A stretch of DNA of 64,000 nt from a virus, in the IMG/VR virus record IMGVR_UViG_3300017951_000002, positions 1 through 64,000 of that record. One strand, written 5' to 3'. A program made the position numbers and the translations under genes. This document shows positions 7,695 through 15,600 of this stretch, piece by piece. Each line of letters opens with the position of its first letter. The stretch's first letter is position 1. Under the pieces are notes generated by a model, which did not search any database, was not told the origin of the DNA, and saw only the letters and a list, made by a program, of their open reading frames with translations.

Positions 7695-8540
7695 TCAGCG
7701 AGCAGTGGGGAGGTAGGAGACGCCGAGATCGTTCTCCTTGTAGGTCCAGTGTACCAGACAATCTTCGTCGGTGTAAATGTAGATCGTGTGATCGCCGTCA
7801 TTGGCTACCTGATGGGTCCAGGCAGTACTGCGGCTCATTTCAAGGCGAACGACCTTGTCCATCTTCAACCCCTTGGACTGGAACCAGTTGATCCAGCTTT
7901 GATCATTGCTGGCATCAAACAAGACAGCCTGGCCTTTCTTTGAGCCTGCCAGCTTGACTAGCTTCTCGACATTGGCGAACTTGTTTTGCTTAGGGGTGCC
8001 AGTCCCGAAGACATTAGTAAAGCTCATGTTCTTTTCCTTCCACCAGTCGTCAGCCTTGCAGCCGTTAAGGGTAGCCGCTAGGAACTTACAGAGGTCTGGC
8101 TCGTTGTTGTGCTTCGCGTGAAGCTTAAGGGTGTCAACCTGATTCAGGCTCAAGGAAGAGCGGAGACGAGCATAGCCGTCAGGCTTGAAAGAGTTCCAGG
8201 TGTCCTTGAGGTCCTCGCGAATCTGCTGCTCCTTTGTGAGCTTGGCCTCCTTTGGCTTGAAGTTCTCGCCAGGAATCGTGACAACCAGGCGGTTTTTCTC
8301 TTGGATCAGGTAGCCCTTGTCCTTCAGTGCCTGGCGTTGCTTGCGAAAGGCCACGGTAGAGATGCCGAACTGATCTGCGATGCTATCCGCTTCGACGATC
8401 ACCTGATCAGCTCCCCTCGGAAGGGCCAGCAAACGGCACCAGAGGCGGAACTCTGCGTGAGTCAGGTCTTGGTCGAAGATCACCTCGTTCATCACCTTGG
8501 TGAAGTCCGTAGTAGGCCTTAGGTCGGTCGTCAGATACAT
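7695..8540 (-). CDS. Replication initiator / helicase-loader-like protein
   Basis: 281 residues. Residues about 20-90 look like a winged helix-turn-helix: LTHAEFRLWCRLLALP, then DSIADQFGISTVAFRKQRQALKDKGYL, as in phage O-like and DnaD/RepA-type initiators. The C-terminal half is unfamiliar. It lies directly upstream of the helicase in one operon and next to the iteron-like array at 8569, matching an initiator that binds its own upstream repeats. The role is inferred from this arrangement. Confidence 0.75.
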   Translation of the reverse strand: MYLTTDLRPTTDFTKVMNEVIFDQDLTHAEFRLWCRLLALPRGADQVIVEADSIADQFGISTVAFRKQRQALKDKGYLIQEKNRLVVTIPGENFKPKEAKLTKEQQIREDLKDTWNSFKPDGYARLRSSLSLNQVDTLKLHAKHNNEPDLCKFLAATLNGCKADDWWKEKNMSFTNVFGTGTPKQNKFANVEKLVKLAGSKKGQAVLFDASNDQSWINWFQSKGLKMDKVVRLEMSRSTAWTHQVANDGDHTIYIYTDEDCLVHWTYKENDLGVSYLPTAR

Positions 8541-8568
8541 GGCGTGGGGTCGGCTGTATTCAGCATAG

Positions 8569-8662
8569 GTGATAGCTGCGGTTGCGCAACCTCAGGTATC
8601 GGTTAGCGATAGCTCAGGTATCGGTTTAGCGATACCTCAGGTATCACCACATCTATATATAA
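8569..8662. promoter_or_regulatory. Iteron-like control region A, candidate origin
   Basis: Contains GATANCTCAGGTATCG-type repeats starting near 8571, 8608 and 8631 (steps of 37 and 23). The longer first unit carries the palindrome GGTTGCGCAACC, and the array ends in CACATCTATATATA. The same plan recurs at 36651-36770. It lies between the divergent initiator and 8733 genes. Confidence 0.75.
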
Positions 8663-8672
8663 GATTTTAAAG

Positions 8673-8693
8673 ATCCTTTACTTCGTAAAGGAA
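8673..8693. repeat. Perfect hairpin CCTTTAC-TTC-GTAAAGG
   Basis: An inverted repeat between the iteron array and the 8733 promoter, in AT-rich DNA. It may act as a terminator for transcription reading across, or be part of the control region. Confidence 0.45.
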
Positions 8694-8720
8694 GATATGC
8701 GTGCGTGCGGGTTTATTTGG

Positions 8721-8726
8721 TAGAAT
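8721..8726 (+). promoter_or_regulatory. -10 box TAGAAT before the 8733 gene
   Basis: TTGGTAGAATG, an extended -10. The ATG at 8733 is only 12 bases on, so the message would be almost leaderless. Confidence 0.5.
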
Positions 8727-8732
8727 GTTTAC

Positions 8733-9014
8733 ATGGCTGGACGAAAGCGGCGATTTACACCACCTCCTGGGTTCACCCAGTGCCCCAAGCTTCGAGCGAA
8801 GTACGAAGAGTTCGGCGTCAAGCTTGGCAGGCTCTACCTGTGGTATCCAGACCGAGCAATCAAGGCCTGGTCGTTCTTCGGCGGCGTCCTGGGCGCTCGT
8901 TGGATGCTGGAGGTGTTTCGCTACCACTGGATCAAAGACAATCCAGAAGACTACAGGATCTGGAAGAAGAAACGCGAAAACGCCAAGGACCGAGAGAGGC
9001 GTAGGAATGCTTGA
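8733..9014 (+). CDS. Small basic hypothetical protein
   Basis: 93 residues, rich in Arg, Lys, Trp and Pro. The tail KKKRENAKDRERRRNA is highly basic. No recognised domain. First gene of the rightward replication region; overlaps the next gene by 8 bases. Confidence 0.65.
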   Translation: MAGRKRRFTPPPGFTQCPKLRAKYEEFGVKLGRLYLWYPDRAIKAWSFFGGVLGARWMLEVFRYHWIKDNPEDYRIWKKKRENAKDRERRRNA

Positions 9015-9201
9015 CACGATCTTTCGAGCGCTCAACATGGCTGGCATGCTGTTCAGCATCTGCACCCAGTCGCCAGAGACCGTGCGGCTTTGTATGACCG
9101 ACCATCATGTCTGGCTGTGGCCTGAGATCAGGCGAGCATGGGATCTCTACACCGAACGGGAGTTGCCGTATGCGGATGAGGCTGGTAGAATGGACGAGTA
9201 A
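9007..9201 (+). CDS. Small hypothetical protein
   Basis: 64 residues starting MLDTIFRALNMAG. The hydrophobic start is followed by PETVRLCMTDHHVWLWPEIRRAW. Overlaps the previous gene. The promoter of the annealing-protein gene lies within its last codons. Confidence 0.6.
   Translation: MLDTIFRALNMAGMLFSICTQSPETVRLCMTDHHVWLWPEIRRAWDLYTERELPYADEAGRMDE
9163..9191 (+). promoter_or_regulatory. Sigma70-like promoter for the annealing-protein gene
   Basis: TTGCCG (9163-9168), 17 bp spacer, TAGAAT (9186-9191). ATG follows at 9220 with AGAGGG as its ribosome site. Confidence 0.65.
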
Positions 9202-9219
9202 ACCTCTCAGAGGGCTCGA

Positions 9220-9924
9220 ATGACTTTCCCCAACCTCGCAGGCGTCGCCACTAAAGACCTGGTCGAAGCGATCGGCACAGGCAAATTCAAGGCCAGCTAC
9301 ATCAACTGGTCGCGCACCATGAACCTGCTCCGCCAGAATGCTCCTGGCTGGCTCGTGGACTACGTTCCCGCAGAAGATGGCAGCCTGCTACATCGCGCTC
9401 CTGTGGGTGCCTACCTGCTGATCCGCTTCCAGCACATCGACGGCCATGTCACCCCTGCGCTGCCTCAGGCAGTCATGGACCATCGCAACAACGCAATTCC
9501 CTATGACAAGATCACGGCTCGTGACATCACGGATACGCAACGGCGTGGTATGTGCATGGCTGCTGCTATGCACTTTGGACTTGCTTATGAACTTTGGGCA
9601 AAGCTTCCGCTAGAGTCTGGCTACGCTGCTCCCGCTAGCGAGGAGGCACCTGCAGCCCCAAAAGCAGCTACCAAGGCCCCTACTGCGGCGGCTGTCAGGG
9701 CATCTGAACCACTGGTGCCTGATGTGGCATCTGAGACTACGTTTCGCGAAGCCGCCCTCGAAAAGGGTGTCCACACCGTCGCCATCGATGCACTCGTCAA
9801 GATCGTCGGCGAAAAGCTCGGCGGTGACTTCGAGAAAGGGCTCGGCGTCCTGGCAGGCAAGTCGGCAGAGGAGCTTAACTCCAAGTACGGCCCAACGCCC
9901 AAAGACGGCGTCGAGCAGTGGTGA
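9220..9924 (+). CDS. Single-strand annealing protein, DUF1071/Sak3-like
   Basis: 234 residues. The N-terminal about 130 residues show the family pattern of phage recombinases: ASYINWSRTMNLLRQN, then PVGAYLLIRFQHIDGH and ARDITDTQRRGMCMAAAMHFGLAYEL. A Pro/Ala-rich linker (about 135-165) leads to a helical C-terminal part, probably for partner binding. It would anneal single strands after resection by the exonuclease at 13290, with the SSB at 10906 nearby. Family assignment is from motif memory. Confidence 0.75.
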   Translation: MTFPNLAGVATKDLVEAIGTGKFKASYINWSRTMNLLRQNAPGWLVDYVPAEDGSLLHRAPVGAYLLIRFQHIDGHVTPALPQAVMDHRNNAIPYDKITARDITDTQRRGMCMAAAMHFGLAYELWAKLPLESGYAAPASEEAPAAPKAATKAPTAAAVRASEPLVPDVASETTFREAALEKGVHTVAIDALVKIVGEKLGGDFEKGLGVLAGKSAEELNSKYGPTPKDGVEQW

Positions 9925-9974
9925 TCCGCTGGTTTCATTTATCAGCTTCTTCAATGGCGAAGAAGTGTAACGAT

Positions 9975-10006
9975 AAGGCCTCCTGTCTTGACAGGGGGCT
10001 TTTTCT
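9975..10006 (+). terminator. Terminator after the annealing-protein gene
   Basis: A stem formed by GCCTCCTGTC and GACAGGGGGC with a short loop, followed by TTTTT. Confidence 0.7.
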
Positions 10007-10042
10007 GCTTCATACTGTTCACATACCTCACGAGGACCCGAC

Positions 10043-10882
10043 ATGTCTGATTCCATTCAATCCTGGCTCAATGCAGCAGGCCGCTTCCCGCTCCTGCCCC
10101 AGTCCGAGCTGATTCGCCTTGCCAAGAAGCGCGACTCCCTAAAGCCTGGCAGCGCAGCTTACGCCAAGGTGATCAACAAGATCTGCGAACACAACCTGCG
10201 CCTTGTACCGAACGTTGTCCGCAGCTATATCAGGAAACGCTCTGGATACACCATGGGCAGCGAGGTCATTTCAGACCTTCTGCAGCAGGGTTACATCGGC
10301 CTCCGCCGTGCCGCTGAGAAGTACGATCCATCCCTGGGCTACGCTTTTTCCACTTACGCCCACCGCTGGATCTCACAGGCCTTCATCCGTTGGCATAACA
10401 GCCATGATCGGACTATCTACATTCCCGAAAACTCGATGTGCGAAGTTCTGTACCGCTGGCGGAACGGTAAGCCCAGCAGGTCCAAGAACGGCAAGATTGG
10501 TAGCAGCATAATCAACTGCGCTATCCGTGCTACGGAGATCAGTTCCATTGACCAACGCGCAGGCGAAGACGGTGATACGGCTACCATTGCTGACTTGATT
10601 TCCGAAGAAAACCTGATTCTGCCCCGTACCAGCGCAGACAAGAGCTATGCCGAGGTGAAAATCAAGAATCTGATGGACGAGTGTGGCATCAAGCCTCGCG
10701 TTCAGAGCATTGTCATGACATATGCCAAGAAAGGCAACATGAAAATGACTGCCTATAAGCTGGGCCTCTGCTCTAACACCTGCCGCAAGCTCTACAATGA
10801 GGCCTTTGAGGTGATGAAATCCAAGGCCGACGAAAAGGAAGCAGCCGCCGCATCCGTTCGGGCTGTTAGAATGGGAAGGTAA
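10043..10882 (+). CDS. RNA polymerase sigma-70-family factor
   Basis: 279 residues. Region 2 is clear (about residues 50-118): KICEHNLRLVPNVVRSYIR, then DLLQQGYIGLRRAAEKYDPS, then AFSTYAHRWISQAFIRW, the core-binding and -10-recognition helices of sigma-70 proteins. The C-terminal third (about 205-265) may be a divergent region 4, with a weak helix-turn-helix around MTAYKLGLCSNTCRKLYNEA. It probably redirects host polymerase to phage promoters, for example the late boxes. GAGGA precedes the ATG; its last codons contain the SSB promoter. Confidence 0.88.
   Translation: MSDSIQSWLNAAGRFPLLPQSELIRLAKKRDSLKPGSAAYAKVINKICEHNLRLVPNVVRSYIRKRSGYTMGSEVISDLLQQGYIGLRRAAEKYDPSLGYAFSTYAHRWISQAFIRWHNSHDRTIYIPENSMCEVLYRWRNGKPSRSKNGKIGSSIINCAIRATEISSIDQRAGEDGDTATIADLISEENLILPRTSADKSYAEVKIKNLMDECGIKPRVQSIVMTYAKKGNMKMTAYKLGLCSNTCRKLYNEAFEVMKSKADEKEAAAASVRAVRMGR
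10867..10872 (+). promoter_or_regulatory. -10 box TAGAAT before ssb
   Basis: CTGTTAGAATGG, an extended -10 inside the last codons of the sigma gene, 39 bp before the ssb start. No clear -35 was seen. Confidence 0.55.
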
Positions 10883-10905
10883 CACACCTCATCGAGGACA
10901 CGACA

Positions 10906-11262
10906 ATGGCTGCAATCACTACAGCTGGCAAAGTCACCTGCAAAGAAGGCACTGAAGCCGTTACCATTCGCGAGTTTGGCAACGGTGGCAAGATCGCCAA
11001 GTTCAGCATGGTTGACAATGAGTACTTTTACGTCAAGGAGGGGGATGACCGCAAAGGTCAGTTCTACAGCATCGAGGTCAATGGCAAGCAAGCCGACATC
11101 GTTGCTGATCGCCTGAAGCGTGGTGATCGCGTCTGCGTGCGTGGTCAACTGGTCCAACGCGAGTACAACGATCGCATCTATCTTGATGTGAAGCAGGCTT
11201 CTGTGACATTCATGGAAGATCGTCGCGACGGCGCGGCTGGTGGCGGGGATTCGCTGTTCTGA
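10906..11262 (+). CDS. ssb: Single-stranded DNA-binding protein
   Basis: 118 residues, an OB-fold SSB: GKVTCKEGTEAVTIREFGNG, AKFSMVDN, FYSIEVNGKQADIVADRLKRGDRV, VRGQLVQREYNDRIYLDVK. The C-terminus ends GGGDSLF, a shortened form of the acidic tip (DDxxF-like) that binds partner proteins. It protects single strands during replication and recombination, beside the sigma and annealing genes. Followed by a terminator. Confidence 0.88.
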   Translation: MAAITTAGKVTCKEGTEAVTIREFGNGGKIAKFSMVDNEYFYVKEGDDRKGQFYSIEVNGKQADIVADRLKRGDRVCVRGQLVQREYNDRIYLDVKQASVTFMEDRRDGAAGGGDSLF

Positions 11263-11298
11263 TTGGAACCCTACGGTCCCTTCGTCCGAACGACACCG

Positions 11299-11326
11299 AG
11301 CGCTCCTTGACGGGGCGCTTTTTTTA
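11299..11326 (+). terminator. Terminator after ssb
   Basis: AGCGCTCC-TTGAC-GGGGCGCT stem-loop followed by a T tract. Confidence 0.8.
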
Positions 11327-11336
11327 TGGTTAGAAT
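11307..11336 (+). promoter_or_regulatory. Sigma70-like promoter overlapping the terminator
   Basis: TTGACG (11307-11312), 18 bp spacer, TAGAAT (11331-11336). The -35 lies in the terminator loop, so one transcript ends where the next begins. Confidence 0.65.
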
Positions 11337-11359
11337 GGTTGCAGTTCAAGGAGGTATCC

Positions 11360-11794
11360 ATGAATCAATTCGGATTTCGTATCGAGGAGGCCGAGGTTGC
11401 GCCAGGTACTCTTGGCTTGCTGTACGATCACACGCCTGAGCTGACAACAGCAGACATCCGCCCATTCGTTTGGTCGATCCTGCTCTACCGTGGTGCAGTC
11501 AAGCGTCATGAGGTCGTTGGCTCTGTAACGCCCCTGTGCGGCCACTCGGAGCTGTACAGCGGCTGGAGTGATGATCTGGACCCAGAGGACGATCGAACGC
11601 GCCTGGAATGGCTTGTGGACGAGGTTCTGGGCGACTGGACCGCTTGCGGCCTGCTGCGTTACAGCACCAAGGCCGATCTTTGGGTATTGAACAGCTCCAA
11701 CAAGCACCTGCCAGAGGTGATCAAGGCCGTCGCTGGCGTCAACGGCAGCCTACCGCAACACTACATCTTAGAAAGGGAGGTCGAGAATGCCTAG
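11360..11794 (+). CDS. Hypothetical protein
   Basis: 144 residues starting MNQFGFRIEE, with AAGGAGG before the ATG. Contains LLYDHTPELTTADIRPFVWSI and an acidic middle (DDLDPEDDRTRLEWLVDEVL). No family recognised. First of a tightly overlapping series to 12939. Confidence 0.75.
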   Translation: MNQFGFRIEEAEVAPGTLGLLYDHTPELTTADIRPFVWSILLYRGAVKRHEVVGSVTPLCGHSELYSGWSDDLDPEDDRTRLEWLVDEVLGDWTACGLLRYSTKADLWVLNSSNKHLPEVIKAVAGVNGSLPQHYILEREVENA

Positions 11795-12017
11795 ACGAAC
11801 TGAAAAGAAACGCGCACAGCGCCGTCAGAGACAGCTCGAAAACGACATCAACACCAACGGGGTGGATAATCACAAGCCAGGCACCTTCAAGGTCTACGAC
11901 CGCAAGAACATGGTGACACTGGCCAAGGGGCTCAACTGGGAGCAAGCGGTCAAGGTGTGGAACGACCACCCATCGACGGCTATCATCCTCAACGAACAAC
12001 ATAGGATGGGGCGCTGA
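11787..12017 (+). CDS. Small basic hypothetical protein
   Basis: 76 residues. Basic N-terminus (PRRTEKKRAQRRQRQ), then FKVYDRKNMVTLAKGLNWEQAVKVWND, which resembles short phage proteins of unknown role. Overlaps both neighbours. Confidence 0.7.
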   Translation: MPRRTEKKRAQRRQRQLENDINTNGVDNHKPGTFKVYDRKNMVTLAKGLNWEQAVKVWNDHPSTAIILNEQHRMGR

Positions 12018-12265
12018 TGGCACGTCTGCTCAAGGATGGCACCTACAAGCCCGCACCATCTGCTGCCAAACGCTCTGAACGAATGTCTGGCTCTATCGTC
12101 TTTACAGAGGCTCTTCGTAAGGGAACCAACGTAAAGGTCTTCATGGGAGCTGGCTGGGAGAAGGGCGTGGTGGTACAATGGGAAAAGAGTCGCTGCACGG
12201 TGCGCCTAAACCGTGGCAACAAAACGGTCGTCTGTCATGATGCCCGTAACCTGCAAACCTTCTAG
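12017..12265 (+). CDS. Small SH3-like hypothetical protein
   Basis: 82 residues. The C-terminal part (TNVKVFMGAGWEKGVVVQWEKSR...) has the alternating pattern of a small beta barrel. TGATG overlap with the previous gene. Function unknown. Confidence 0.7.
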   Translation: MARLLKDGTYKPAPSAAKRSERMSGSIVFTEALRKGTNVKVFMGAGWEKGVVVQWEKSRCTVRLNRGNKTVVCHDARNLQTF

Positions 12266-12274
12266 GAGGATCTG

Positions 12275-12784
12275 ATGACTTTCGACCCCGTCAACAAGCC
12301 TTCCCACTACGCAGAAGGCCGCCAGTTCGAGACCATTGAGGTCATCGAGGACTGGAAGCTCAGCTATCGGTTGGGCAACTGTATAAAATACATCTCACGT
12401 GCTGGCCGCAAGGGTGACCGCAAGCAGGACCTGGAAAAGGCTCTGTGGTATCTTCAACGAGAGATCGAAGCCATCGACAAGCCCAGTCAGTACCAGCCGC
12501 CTGCTGATGTCCAGTACGAGGACGTGCTGGAGTACTACGGTCAATCCATCGACCTGGACGAAGCTTGGCCCTACGAAGAGACCCCCGACTACGTGACTGG
12601 CTGGGACGACTCTATTGGACCTATCGAGATCGAGCCTGAAGAGATCCAGCAGCGCCTGGCCAAGAAGGATCTGGATCGGTTCGAGGATGACGAGATCGTC
12701 TCTACTATCGAGCGGCGTGGCATGATCATCGGCTTCCGTAAGGATGGCTCTAGCTGCGTGCTGAAAAATGGGAGATGCGAGTGA
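12275..12784 (+). CDS. DUF3310 protein
   Basis: 169 residues. The N-terminal 65 residues carry the DUF3310 signature: NKPSHYAEGRQFETIEVIED, then LGNCIKYISRAGRKG and DLEKALWYLQREI. Proteins with it are common in phages and are often loosely called nucleotide kinases, without proof. The C-terminal 100 residues are acidic and unfamiliar. Preceded by AGGAGG. Confidence 0.85.
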   Translation: MTFDPVNKPSHYAEGRQFETIEVIEDWKLSYRLGNCIKYISRAGRKGDRKQDLEKALWYLQREIEAIDKPSQYQPPADVQYEDVLEYYGQSIDLDEAWPYEETPDYVTGWDDSIGPIEIEPEEIQQRLAKKDLDRFEDDEIVSTIERRGMIIGFRKDGSSCVLKNGRCE

Positions 12785-12939
12785 TCTGCCTTTCTCTGGT
12801 TGCCATTGCGCCCCTGTTCGAGTTCCTCGCGTTCTCGGCAGGGGTTCTTGGTACCCTTGCGGTAGTTGCTGAGCTGACGGATGGTTACGCTGGAGATCAG
12901 GCACCCGTTGTTCTCCAAAGCGAGGCCGAGGGTAACTAA
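12775..12939 (+). CDS. Small membrane protein
   Basis: 54 residues from ATG 12775. A long hydrophobic stretch (about residues 4-32, LVAIAPLFEFLAF...) precedes an acidic tail. Overlaps DUF3310 at its start and the RusA-like gene at its end in another frame. Confidence 0.5.
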   Translation: MRVICLSLVAIAPLFEFLAFSAGVLGTLAVVAELTDGYAGDQAPVVLQSEAEGN

Positions 12940-13255
12940 GCACGGCACATTCATGCCTGTTGCTTACAAGAAAAATCAGAAAGAACTGCTAGAGAAGATC
13001 AAGGAGCAGTATGACGGGCCCCCTCTGGAGGGGCCTCTTCGCGTTGAGATTGACCTGTACGGCGAAGGAAGGGCTGACATCGACAACGTGGTCGGAGCCT
13101 TCTTCGACACCGCCAACAAGGTGCTGTGGATCGATGATCGAATCAGCATCATCCCTGAGCTGTCCGTCCGCTGGACGAAGGCCAAGAAAGAGTACAGCAT
13201 GTGGGTGGTGAGGATCATTTCTATCGAGGAGGGGCAGGAGGAGTTGCCGTTCTAA
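12881..13255 (+). CDS. RusA-like Holliday junction resolvase
   Basis: 124 residues, the usual RusA length. It has the family features: ARPRVTKHGTFMPVAYKKNQ, then the acidic catalytic cluster GRADIDNVVGAFFDTANKVLWIDDRIS, and a final strand VRWTKAKKEYSMWVVRI. The conserved Asp residues of D-IDN and DD would bind the metal that cuts four-way junctions. Context: recombination genes at 9220 and 13290. Confidence 0.85.
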   Translation: MVTLEIRHPLFSKARPRVTKHGTFMPVAYKKNQKELLEKIKEQYDGPPLEGPLRVEIDLYGEGRADIDNVVGAFFDTANKVLWIDDRISIIPELSVRWTKAKKEYSMWVVRIISIEEGQEELPF

Positions 13256-13261
13256 CCCTGA

Positions 13262-13267
13262 TAGAAT
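13262..13267 (+). promoter_or_regulatory. -10 box TAGAAT before the exonuclease gene
   Basis: CTGATAGAATGG. An ATG at 13266 lies inside it, which argues for the later start at 13290. Confidence 0.5.
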
Positions 13268-13289
13268 GGAGGCAACTGTACCCTACCCC

Positions 13290-14162
13290 ATGGACCTTGA
13301 AGTTGCTTATAACCAGCCAGACCTAGCCTATCGCAAGGAGCCTGGGGTCAACCAGTCGAGCCTCAAGAAAATCCTGCAGAGCCCTGCGCACTACCAGGCA
13401 GCCCTGAAAGACAAGTTCCTGCCCTCTCCTGCCATGGAGATCGGTACGGCTGCGCACTGCCTGATCCTGGATGGTCCCAAGGCATTCGACGCTGCTTACG
13501 TGCTGCAGCCAGATCACATCAAGCTGACGACGAAGGACGGCAAGGAATGGAAGGCCGCCCAGGGACGCAAGAAGATTCTTAAGGATGACGGCAAGGATAG
13601 GATGTGGAGCAGCATCCACGGCATGGCTGAACAGCTGTCCAAGGTCGATCACTACCAGGTCACGGACGATCCTGAATACATCCGCCGCAATGAGGTCTCG
13701 ATTTACTGGGACTGGTTGGGAGTACGCTGCAAGGCTCGTCTCGACAGCATTCTAGTAGAGCAGGGCATCGTACTGGACCTCAAAACAACCGCCTCTGTGG
13801 ACCCCGATCAGTTCGGCAAGAAGGTGATCGGCCTTGGCTATGACTTCCAAGCCGCCTACTACACCCAGGCTGCCCAGATGGCCTACGGCAAGCCGTTCAA
13901 GTTCATCTTTGCTGCTGTTGAGCGTGTTGCGCCGTACAATGTCCAGTTGTTCGAGGTGACGCCCGACATGATGGCTACAGGCATGGCCATGTGTGAGGAT
14001 GCGTTGCACATTTACAACCAGTGCACAGCCTCTGGAGAGTGGGCACAGCCTGAGATCCAGACCCATAAGCTGGAATACCCTCGTTGGCATAGGTCCTACC
14101 AACGCCGTTTCAAGCCTGGTAGAGTGGTTGAGACCCCCGAATCCCTGGAGGATGTTTTCTGA
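13290..14162 (+). CDS. Phage exonuclease, RecE/PD-(D/E)XK type
   Basis: 290 residues. N-terminal NQSSLKKILQSPAHYQAAL and MEIGTAAHCLILDGP, then CKARLDSILVEQGIVLDLKTTA with the D...DLK catalytic pattern, then YDFQAAYYTQ. This matches DUF3799/RecE-like exonucleases. It would resect double-stranded ends to feed the annealing protein at 9220. The in-frame ATG at 13266 lies in the -10 box, so 13290 is preferred. Confidence 0.85.
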   Translation: MDLEVAYNQPDLAYRKEPGVNQSSLKKILQSPAHYQAALKDKFLPSPAMEIGTAAHCLILDGPKAFDAAYVLQPDHIKLTTKDGKEWKAAQGRKKILKDDGKDRMWSSIHGMAEQLSKVDHYQVTDDPEYIRRNEVSIYWDWLGVRCKARLDSILVEQGIVLDLKTTASVDPDQFGKKVIGLGYDFQAAYYTQAAQMAYGKPFKFIFAAVERVAPYNVQLFEVTPDMMATGMAMCEDALHIYNQCTASGEWAQPEIQTHKLEYPRWHRSYQRRFKPGRVVETPESLEDVF

Positions 14163-14809
14163 TGGAACGCGAAACCCACATTGCTCGCCTTGTCAGCATC
14201 ACTCCTGATGCCGAGAAGCAAATCGTCTACATGGCGCGGGTATCCAACCCCAGCAACCAGGACAACATGGAGACGGCGCCGCGCCTGATCAAGTACCTGA
14301 TCAAGCATAAGCACTGGTCTCCGTTTGAAATGACCAGCATGCAGGTCGAAATCGAGACCACCCGTGCAGTGGCCGCCCAGATCCTGCGCCACCGCAGCTT
14401 CAGCTTCCAGGAGTTCAGCCAGCGGTACAGCTCTGTTGACCAGCTAGGAACAGTCGGCCTTCCGCACCTCCGCAGCCAGGACCTGAAAAACAAGCAGGCC
14501 AGTCATGACGACCTGGATCCTAAAAAGGTCGATCTGATGAACAAGCAGATCCAGCAGCTGTACCACAGCACCTTCGACTACTACGAGTACCTGCTCAGCC
14601 AGGGGGTTGCAAAGGAATGCGCCCGCAGCATCCTGCCGCTAGGGACTCCGACAAGGCTTTACATGTCTGGTACCATAAGGTCGTGGTTGCATTACGTCCA
14701 GATCCGTGCGGGTGTAGAGACTCAGCTCGAACATCGCTTGATCGCGGAAGCTTGTAAGGACATCCTTGAACAGCAACTCCCCAACGTCTACGAGGCAGCT
14801 TTCACATGA
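14162..14809 (+). CDS. thyX: Flavin-dependent thymidylate synthase ThyX
   Basis: 215 residues. The ThyX signature RHRSFSFQEFSQRY is present at about residues 76-89, with ETARAV-like helices before it and AGVETQLEHRLIA-type C-terminal helices. It methylates dUMP to dTMP using methylene-folate, NADPH and FAD. Start overlaps the exonuclease stop. With the reductase (23634) and deaminase (25949) it forms a phage dNTP pathway. Confidence 0.95.
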   Translation: MERETHIARLVSITPDAEKQIVYMARVSNPSNQDNMETAPRLIKYLIKHKHWSPFEMTSMQVEIETTRAVAAQILRHRSFSFQEFSQRYSSVDQLGTVGLPHLRSQDLKNKQASHDDLDPKKVDLMNKQIQQLYHSTFDYYEYLLSQGVAKECARSILPLGTPTRLYMSGTIRSWLHYVQIRAGVETQLEHRLIAEACKDILEQQLPNVYEAAFT

Positions 14810-14910
14810 CCCTCCACCTCTCCCACTCCGAGCCAATCGGCACCGAGTTCACCGACAGCAGCGGCCACACACTACGAGCCCTGGCCTGTTTGCTTTACTC
14901 CATCCACTGA
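14806..14910 (+). CDS. 34-residue hypothetical protein
   Basis: Starts by ATGA overlap with thyX. Reads MTLHLSHSEPIGTEF and on to ACLLYSIH. Too short to classify; coupling and the terminator right after it suggest it is translated. Confidence 0.45.
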   Translation: MTLHLSHSEPIGTEFTDSSGHTLRALACLLYSIH

Positions 14911-14911
14911 C

Positions 14912-14937
14912 CAGGGGCCTTCGTGGCCCTTTTTTGT
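14912..14937 (+). terminator. Terminator after thyX
   Basis: AGGGGCC-TTCGT-GGCCCT followed by TTTTT. Confidence 0.8.
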
Positions 14938-14943
14938 TGCTTC

Positions 14944-14959
14944 GGCATACTAGCCCGAC
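14944..14959 (+). promoter_or_regulatory. Late-box promoter for the terminase genes
   Basis: GGCATACTAGCCCGAC, 30 bp before the GTG at 14974. Confidence 0.6.
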
Positions 14960-14973
14960 ACAGGGAGATCCTA

Positions 14974-15600
14974 GTGAGCGACGGCGAATTTAGAGAATGG
15001 AAACCCGAGGTAAAGCGGGACCGTAACATCTGGGAGTTCCAGCGGGGCTACCATGTCTACGCTGCTGGCCAGCACGAAAGCAATGATCAGTTCAACGCTT
15101 TCCAGCTGTACCTGCACGGCAAGCGCAGCTTTGAGGCCGTGGCGGAAGAGCGTGGTGGCAAGGCGGAAACGGTCTCCAAGTGGGCAAAGAAGTATAATTG
15201 GGAGAAGCGTGCAGCATCCTGGGACACCAAGCAGATGGCACTGGCTGTACGGGAAGCCAATAAGATCGAGCGCAAGCGTCAGCGTGACTCCATCGAGGAG
15301 TACCGCAAGGCGAATGAAGAGCAGGCGAAAATGATGATGGAAACATCGGCTGACCTGATGGCCATCATCCAGAAGCGGATCACCAAGGCCGAGGCCGAAG
15401 GGGAAGACATCCCGATGGGTCTGATCTCAGGCCTGATGCGGGCAGCTGCCAACATTTCCGACTCTGGTCGTCAGTCCTGGGCCACAGCTCTCGGCGTTGG
15501 CCAACTGATGGCAGTCGTTGACCAGGAGCTAGAGGAAGTTCAGGTTGAGGTCATGGACGAAGAGGTCGACGAGGCCTACGACATTCCGCTTGACGACTGA
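14974..15600 (+). CDS. terS: Terminase small subunit
   Basis: 208 residues from GTG, with GGGAGA upstream. The N-terminal part has a helix-turn-helix-like stretch (FNAFQLYLHGKRSFEAVAEERGGKAETVSKWAKKYNW split over residues 36-70), typical of DNA-recognising small terminases. A long helical middle and an acidic tail (EEVDEAYDIPLDD) follow. Position directly before the large subunit with a stop/start overlap supports the call. Confidence 0.75.
   Translation: MSDGEFREWKPEVKRDRNIWEFQRGYHVYAAGQHESNDQFNAFQLYLHGKRSFEAVAEERGGKAETVSKWAKKYNWEKRAASWDTKQMALAVREANKIERKRQRDSIEEYRKANEEQAKMMMETSADLMAIIQKRITKAEAEGEDIPMGLISGLMRAAANISDSGRQSWATALGVGQLMAVVDQELEEVQVEVMDEEVDEAYDIPLDD

Noticed and set aside
7607-7943. 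Plus-strand ORFs across the helicase/initiator junction
   Set aside because: They are antisense to two well-supported replication genes.
13266-13289. Earlier ATG for the exonuclease
   Set aside because: This ATG is inside the TAGAAT box, so the transcript from that promoter would not include it.
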